From Mobilitalea sp. (GTDB lineage: Bacteria > Bacillota_A > Clostridia > Lachnospirales > Lachnospiraceae): DNA of 9,385 bases. Below the pieces are notes generated by a model. It saw only the letters and a program-made list of their open reading frames with translations. It was not told the origin of the DNA and did not search any database. The stretch lies in the NCBI GenBank assembly GCA_029974875.1, contig JARKQP010000203.1:1-9385 (forward strand). Reading direction: 5' to 3'. This document shows positions 6,617 through 9,385 of this stretch, piece after piece. How positions within the stretch are numbered: position 1 is the stretch's first letter; the number at the start of each line of letters is the position of its first letter. A program made the translations under genes and the position numbers.

Positions 6617-6771
6617 TTACTGGGCTTCTTGATTTTCAATGGCAAAGACCGCCACTTCAGAAGATGGTAGGGTGTATTTCATACCTGTGGTTGGGCAGTT
6701 TCAAGCGGTTCGTTCAAGGAAAAGCTACAATTTTTATTAATATCCCTTGACGTGTCTTTGGGAATGGGATA
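6617..6771 (-). pseudogene. Decayed 3' end of a gene, possibly a glycoside hydrolase
   Basis: No intact gene lies here, but the minus strand shows protein-like sequence in two frames. One frame (6679-6771) gives a stretch ending SFSLNEPLETAQP and then stops. The next frame (about 6617-6697) continues with TTGMKYTLPSSEVAVFAIEN and a stop codon. Joined by a one-base shift, these read like the last two beta strands of a sugar-active enzyme, whose C-termini often end in an LPxxSVxVF-like pattern. The reading stops at TGA and TAA just upstream (6772-6777), where the TetR promoter begins. I infer that the rest was lost when the plus-strand pair arrived. The family cannot be named. Chance open frames remain possible. 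Confidence 0.4.
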
Positions 6772-6775
6772 TCAT
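6747..6775 (+). promoter_or_regulatory. Promoter of the tetR-SDR operon
   Basis: TTGACG (6747-6752, 5/6) and TATCAT (6770-6775, 5/6) are spaced by 17 nt. The start would be near 6782, at the edge of the inverted repeat 6781-6800, with a leader of about 46 nt. Confidence 0.7.
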
Positions 6776-6780
6776 TAAAT

Positions 6781-6800
6781 AATAATTCAATGAAATTATT
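6781..6800. promoter_or_regulatory. Candidate TetR operator
   Basis: AATAATT (6781-6787) and AATTATT (6794-6800) are perfect inverted arms around 6 nt, with the smaller palindrome TTCAATGAA nested at the centre (6786-6794). The site covers the predicted transcription start of the operon, which fits autorepression by the encoded TetR protein. Confidence 0.55.
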
Positions 6801-6812
6801 TTTAATAAATAT

Positions 6813-6821
6813 AGGGCGGTG
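6813..6821 (+). promoter_or_regulatory. Ribosome binding site that decides the tetR start
   Basis: AGGGCGGTG resembles AGGAGGTG and lies 6 nt before the ATG at 6828. The in-frame GTG at 6819 is part of this site and so cannot be the start. Confidence 0.75.
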
Positions 6822-6827
6822 AACACA

Positions 6828-7418
6828 ATGACGAAACGATCCGAGCAAAAAGAAAAGCGGAGACATGATATTCTAAAAGCAGGGTTGAGTCTATTTATCC
6901 GTAAAGGTTATGAGGCAACAAAAATAAATGACATTGCAGAAAAGGCAGGAATGAGTGTCGGCTTGCTGTATCATTATTTTGACTCAATTGAACTTTTACA
7001 TGAAGAATTGATTAAGATTGGATTGTCTGGCCGTACGGGGCAATACTTTCCTAAATATGATGATCCTCTTGATTATTTTTTGAAATCGGCAAACCACATC
7101 TTTGATATGGTTAAATCTGACCATTATATTGCAGAATTATTTTTGTTGATAAACCAGGCACAGCAAAACCCCAATTTACCAGACCACATAAAAGGCCAGC
7201 TTGAACAAAATGATGTAATTGTAAAATCGATTGATATTATTAAAGAGGGCCAACACCAGGGTGTGATTCGCAAAGGAAATCCTATGGCTTTAGCACTGGC
7301 ATTTTGGCTTTCCATACAGGCTTATGTGGAAATGATCGCCCTTAATCCCAATACGCCTTACCCGGAAAGCAAATGGTATGTCGATATATTAAAAGCCGGT
7401 AACGAAGGTGAAAATTAA
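6828..7418 (+). CDS. TetR/AcrR-family transcriptional repressor
   Basis: This is a ligand-responsive DNA-binding repressor of 196 residues, a normal family size. The N-terminal TetR_N domain spans about 10-57: the helix starting RRHDILKAGLSLFIRKGYEAT is followed by helix-turn-helix INDIAEKAGMSVGLLYHYF (33-51), close to the family consensus. The rest is an all-helical ligand and dimer domain with no diagnostic residues, so the inducer is unknown. It is the first gene of a two-gene operon, 27 nt upstream of the SDR. TetR genes placed this way commonly control the enzyme beside them. Orientation is opposite to all other genes here, and base composition looks AT-richer than the rhamnosidase side, consistent with acquisition by transfer. 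Confidence 0.93.
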   Translation: MTKRSEQKEKRRHDILKAGLSLFIRKGYEATKINDIAEKAGMSVGLLYHYFDSIELLHEELIKIGLSGRTGQYFPKYDDPLDYFLKSANHIFDMVKSDHYIAELFLLINQAQQNPNLPDHIKGQLEQNDVIVKSIDIIKEGQHQGVIRKGNPMALALAFWLSIQAYVEMIALNPNTPYPESKWYVDILKAGNEGEN

Positions 7419-7445
7419 AAACGCTTAATCTTTGGAGGGAAGAAT

Positions 7446-8648
7446 ATGTTGCTAGAGAAAAACAATTATAGCCGGGAAGCGCTCCTTAACAAAACTGTGC
7501 TGATAACAGGCGGCGGTGGCGGAATAGGATTTGAAGCTTCCTGCGCATTTTCCTATATGGGAGCTAAGGTCATCATAGCGGAAATAGATACTAAGAAAGG
7601 CGAACAAGCACAAAAAAGAATTAACGGCAAATACCGAAATGAAAACGTGGATTTCTTTCAAATGGACATATCCGATGAAAAGCAGGTTGACGCGCTGTAC
7701 GGGCATATATTGAAAAAGTATGCGCAGCTTGATGTCATCATACATAATGCCGCCGTCGTCCCGATGGGGGCCATTGACTCAGTTCCCATATCCGATTGGG
7801 ATTTGAGCTATGCAGTCAATTTAAGGGCACCTGTTCTCTTGACTCAAAAATTCCTTCCTTCCATGCGAAAAACAGGAGGAGTTATTGCTTTTGTTCCATC
7901 GGCAGCTACAGCACCATATATGTCGGCTTATGAGATTTTCAAAACCGCACAGGTAGAACTTTGCAACACCCTGTCTGAAGAAATCGCAGAAACTTCTATT
8001 GTCACATACTCTATAGCGCCGGGATTTGTAAAAACAGATACCGCTGTCAAAGCGGTGGAAGTCGTGGCATCTTCAATGGGCATTACGGCAGAAGATTTTT
8101 ACAGCTCACATGAGGATTATATAGTAGACGCCGAAATTGCAGGAGTAGGCTATGCCGTTTCGGTCGTAAACGCAAGACAGTATCACGGCAAAGAAATCAT
8201 GTCTTATCAAGTATTGGTGGATAACGGGTTAATAAGTGGCGGTATGGAGAGGTCAAAGGTTGCACGGACAGAAGCTGATTACGATAAGCTGTCCATATTA
8301 TTCACAGAGATTGCGGAGGTCTTTTACGACCAATATCAAGGTTGGCAAAAGAAAAAGCTGTTCCAAAAACAGTTTATACTTTCCGACTTTAAAAAGCAGA
8401 TGGGGCTGCCTGCTGAAAGCTTCAAAAAACAGCTAGAAGCCCTGCAAAAACAAATCCAAAACCATCAGTGGGATAGCTTTTTAAATTGCAAAGATATATT
8501 CATAAAACTGCAATATTTTTATAAGCATCAAATCAAATTACTTCAGGGCTATGAAAAAGATGCGACGCAGTTGGCAAACGATACAAAACTTCTGAATAGC
8601 TGGGTCGATATTCTGCAAGACATAATTGATATTGTATCCAGCAATTGA
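7446..8648 (+). CDS. SDR-family NAD-dependent oxidoreductase with a helical C-terminal extension
   Basis: The first 260 or so residues form a classical short-chain dehydrogenase: cofactor loop TGGGGGIG (21-28), acidic E46 after the second strand (NAD preference), D74, HNAA (100-103, variant of NNAG), N125, S152, the catalytic pair Y162-x3-K166 and APG (191-193). The Asn-Ser-Tyr-Lys tetrad is complete, so it should be active on a hydroxyl or keto group. The product is 400 residues, against about 250 for typical members. Residues about 265-400 are rich in K, Q, L, F and Y and look wholly helical, with no match I recognise and no signal or membrane segment. GGAGG lies 7 nt before the ATG. It is co-transcribed with the TetR repressor, which probably responds to its substrate or a related toxic compound. 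The substrate is unknown. Confidence 0.88.
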   Translation: MLLEKNNYSREALLNKTVLITGGGGGIGFEASCAFSYMGAKVIIAEIDTKKGEQAQKRINGKYRNENVDFFQMDISDEKQVDALYGHILKKYAQLDVIIHNAAVVPMGAIDSVPISDWDLSYAVNLRAPVLLTQKFLPSMRKTGGVIAFVPSAATAPYMSAYEIFKTAQVELCNTLSEEIAETSIVTYSIAPGFVKTDTAVKAVEVVASSMGITAEDFYSSHEDYIVDAEIAGVGYAVSVVNARQYHGKEIMSYQVLVDNGLISGGMERSKVARTEADYDKLSILFTEIAEVFYDQYQGWQKKKLFQKQFILSDFKKQMGLPAESFKKQLEALQKQIQNHQWDSFLNCKDIFIKLQYFYKHQIKLLQGYEKDATQLANDTKLLNSWVDILQDIIDIVSSN

Positions 8649-8662
8649 ATACATCAATTAAC

Positions 8663-8727
8663 AAAGAGCCCGGCGCTAAGGCACAGAGCCGATAACTTGT
8701 GAGAATACCCACAATTACCGGCTCTTT
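8663..8727. terminator. Hairpin between convergent genes, probably a bidirectional terminator
   Basis: AGAGCCG (8685-8691) pairs with CGGCTCT (8719-8725) and continues through TAA/TTA and TTGTG/CACAA to an 8-nt loop. A second upstream arm, AAAGAGCC (8663-8670), can pair with the same right arm, GGCTCTTT (8720-8727). On the plus strand it ends the SDR operon (TTTCGATTT follows). On the minus strand the outer pairing leads into CTCTTTGTTAATT and could end the DUF2804 gene. Both T-runs are imperfect. Confidence 0.6.
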
Positions 8728-8744
8728 CGATTTCCTTATAGAAA

Positions 8745-9385
8745 TTACCACTTATTCATGACTTTTTCCGCAAATCCAGTGAGGTTCCTTACATTAATTA
8801 CGGTTCCATCATCTAATACCGCCTTCCCTGTAAACTTCCCAAATACCTGATGCTGATCCGATTCAAGCACCAGCAGGCTCGTACAGGCCGCCCGGTCCAG
8901 AACCGGAACAAAATCCATTTCAAATCTCCCATCGTCACTGGTGATTGTCCAGGGCTTTAGATAGTCTTCTTTCCCATCGCTTCTTGAAGGAATATTAAAG
9001 CGGATATTATGTAATTTATGTGCCTTCCCCTCATAGAAGAGCATATTCTCCGTGGCTGCAGAGGTATCACCAAATCCATAGCCCAGATTAAAACCAAAGG
9101 CTTTCCCGTCCACCTGGCCGGAGGCACTTCCCCAGTACCAGGTATTTTTATAGGTCCATACTCCCCGCCCCCAGTCAAGGACTGCAAAGGTATCCTCCGG
9201 ATAAAACTCATAATCCTTTCCCAGAACATTTACCTTACCCTGTACACGCATACAGTTAATCTTTTGATTATAATAAAAATGGGCTTTTTTATTAAAAGGA
9301 GTCGCTATTACCATGGATTCCTCCGGTTCATCCGTAAGAACCAGCCTTCCGTGGATTGGTTGCTTATCCGCAAATTGCTCCATGC
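8745..9385 (-). CDS. DUF2804 family protein, N-terminus outside the window
   Basis: The visible 213 codons are the C-terminal part of a DUF2804 protein. Full members are usually about 330-350 residues, so the first third lies beyond the right edge. An ATG at 9383 is internal, not the start: the frame is open to the edge and no ribosome binding site can be seen. Recognisable blocks, counted from that Met, are LDWGRGVWTYKNTWYWGSAS (69-88), FNLGYGFGDTSAATENMLFY (98-117) and the ending GFAEKVMNKW (203-212), all typical of the family. There is no membrane segment in this part. The biochemical role of DUF2804 is not established. The conserved aromatic and Asp-rich blocks suggest binding of a lipid-like or sugar-like ligand, which is inference. 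It converges with the SDR operon across a shared hairpin. Confidence 0.85.
   Translation of the reverse strand, partial: MEQFADKQPIHGRLVLTDEPEESMVIATPFNKKAHFYYNQKINCMRVQGKVNVLGKDYEFYPEDTFAVLDWGRGVWTYKNTWYWGSASGQVDGKAFGFNLGYGFGDTSAATENMLFYEGKAHKLHNIRFNIPSRSDGKEDYLKPWTITSDDGRFEMDFVPVLDRAACTSLLVLESDQHQVFGKFTGKAVLDDGTVINVRNLTGFAEKVMNKW

Noticed and set aside
6640..6741. 33-codon ATG frame on the plus strand
   Set aside because: No ribosome binding site and no protein-like character. It runs antisense to the gene remnant.

Overview
The window looks like a chromosomal piece of a gut- or soil-type Clostridia, most likely Lachnospiraceae. The reasons are strong AGGAGG-type ribosome binding sites, short AT-rich intergenic regions, moderate GC in the genes, and a carbohydrate-use gene set typical of that group. 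The genus is not certain. Most of the window reads on the minus strand.

Minus-strand carbohydrate region, in order of transcription: (i) the C-terminal two thirds of a DUF2804 protein (right edge, 8745 upward). (ii) A medium-chain Zn/NAD polyol dehydrogenase (5214-6257), with a near-consensus promoter far upstream and a leader of about 200 nt. (iii) A LacI-family regulator (3993-5012), with a promoter, a perfect 18-bp palindrome at the expected transcription start and its own terminator. (iv) A cytoplasmic GH78 alpha-L-rhamnosidase (1067-3709), whose promoter abuts that terminator. (v) A lipoprotein sugar-binding protein of an ABC importer (1-892), cut by the left edge. A likely scheme is that the binding protein captures a rhamnose-containing oligosaccharide or glycoside, the importer brings it in, and the rhamnosidase removes the L-rhamnose inside the cell. 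The dehydrogenase may oxidise a polyol or sugar released on the way. A 16-bp identical sequence built on the palindrome TGGATAATCCA precedes both the rhamnosidase and the binding protein, suggesting that one regulator controls both.

Plus-strand island (about 6747-8730): a TetR-family repressor and an unusual 400-residue SDR oxidoreductase form a two-gene operon. It has its own promoter, an inverted repeat over the expected start site, and a terminal hairpin. The pair lies against the direction of all other genes. Just left of it, on the minus strand, is what looks like the decayed 3' end of another gene (6617-6771). This suggests the island was inserted upstream of the dehydrogenase and destroyed a former member of the carbohydrate cluster.

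The less ordinary items are the SDR with a helical C-terminal extension of about 135 residues, the gene remnant beside the island, the shared operator-like 16-mer, and the LacI regulator that lacks the usual hinge sequence. No RNA genes, CRISPR arrays or insertion sequences were seen.
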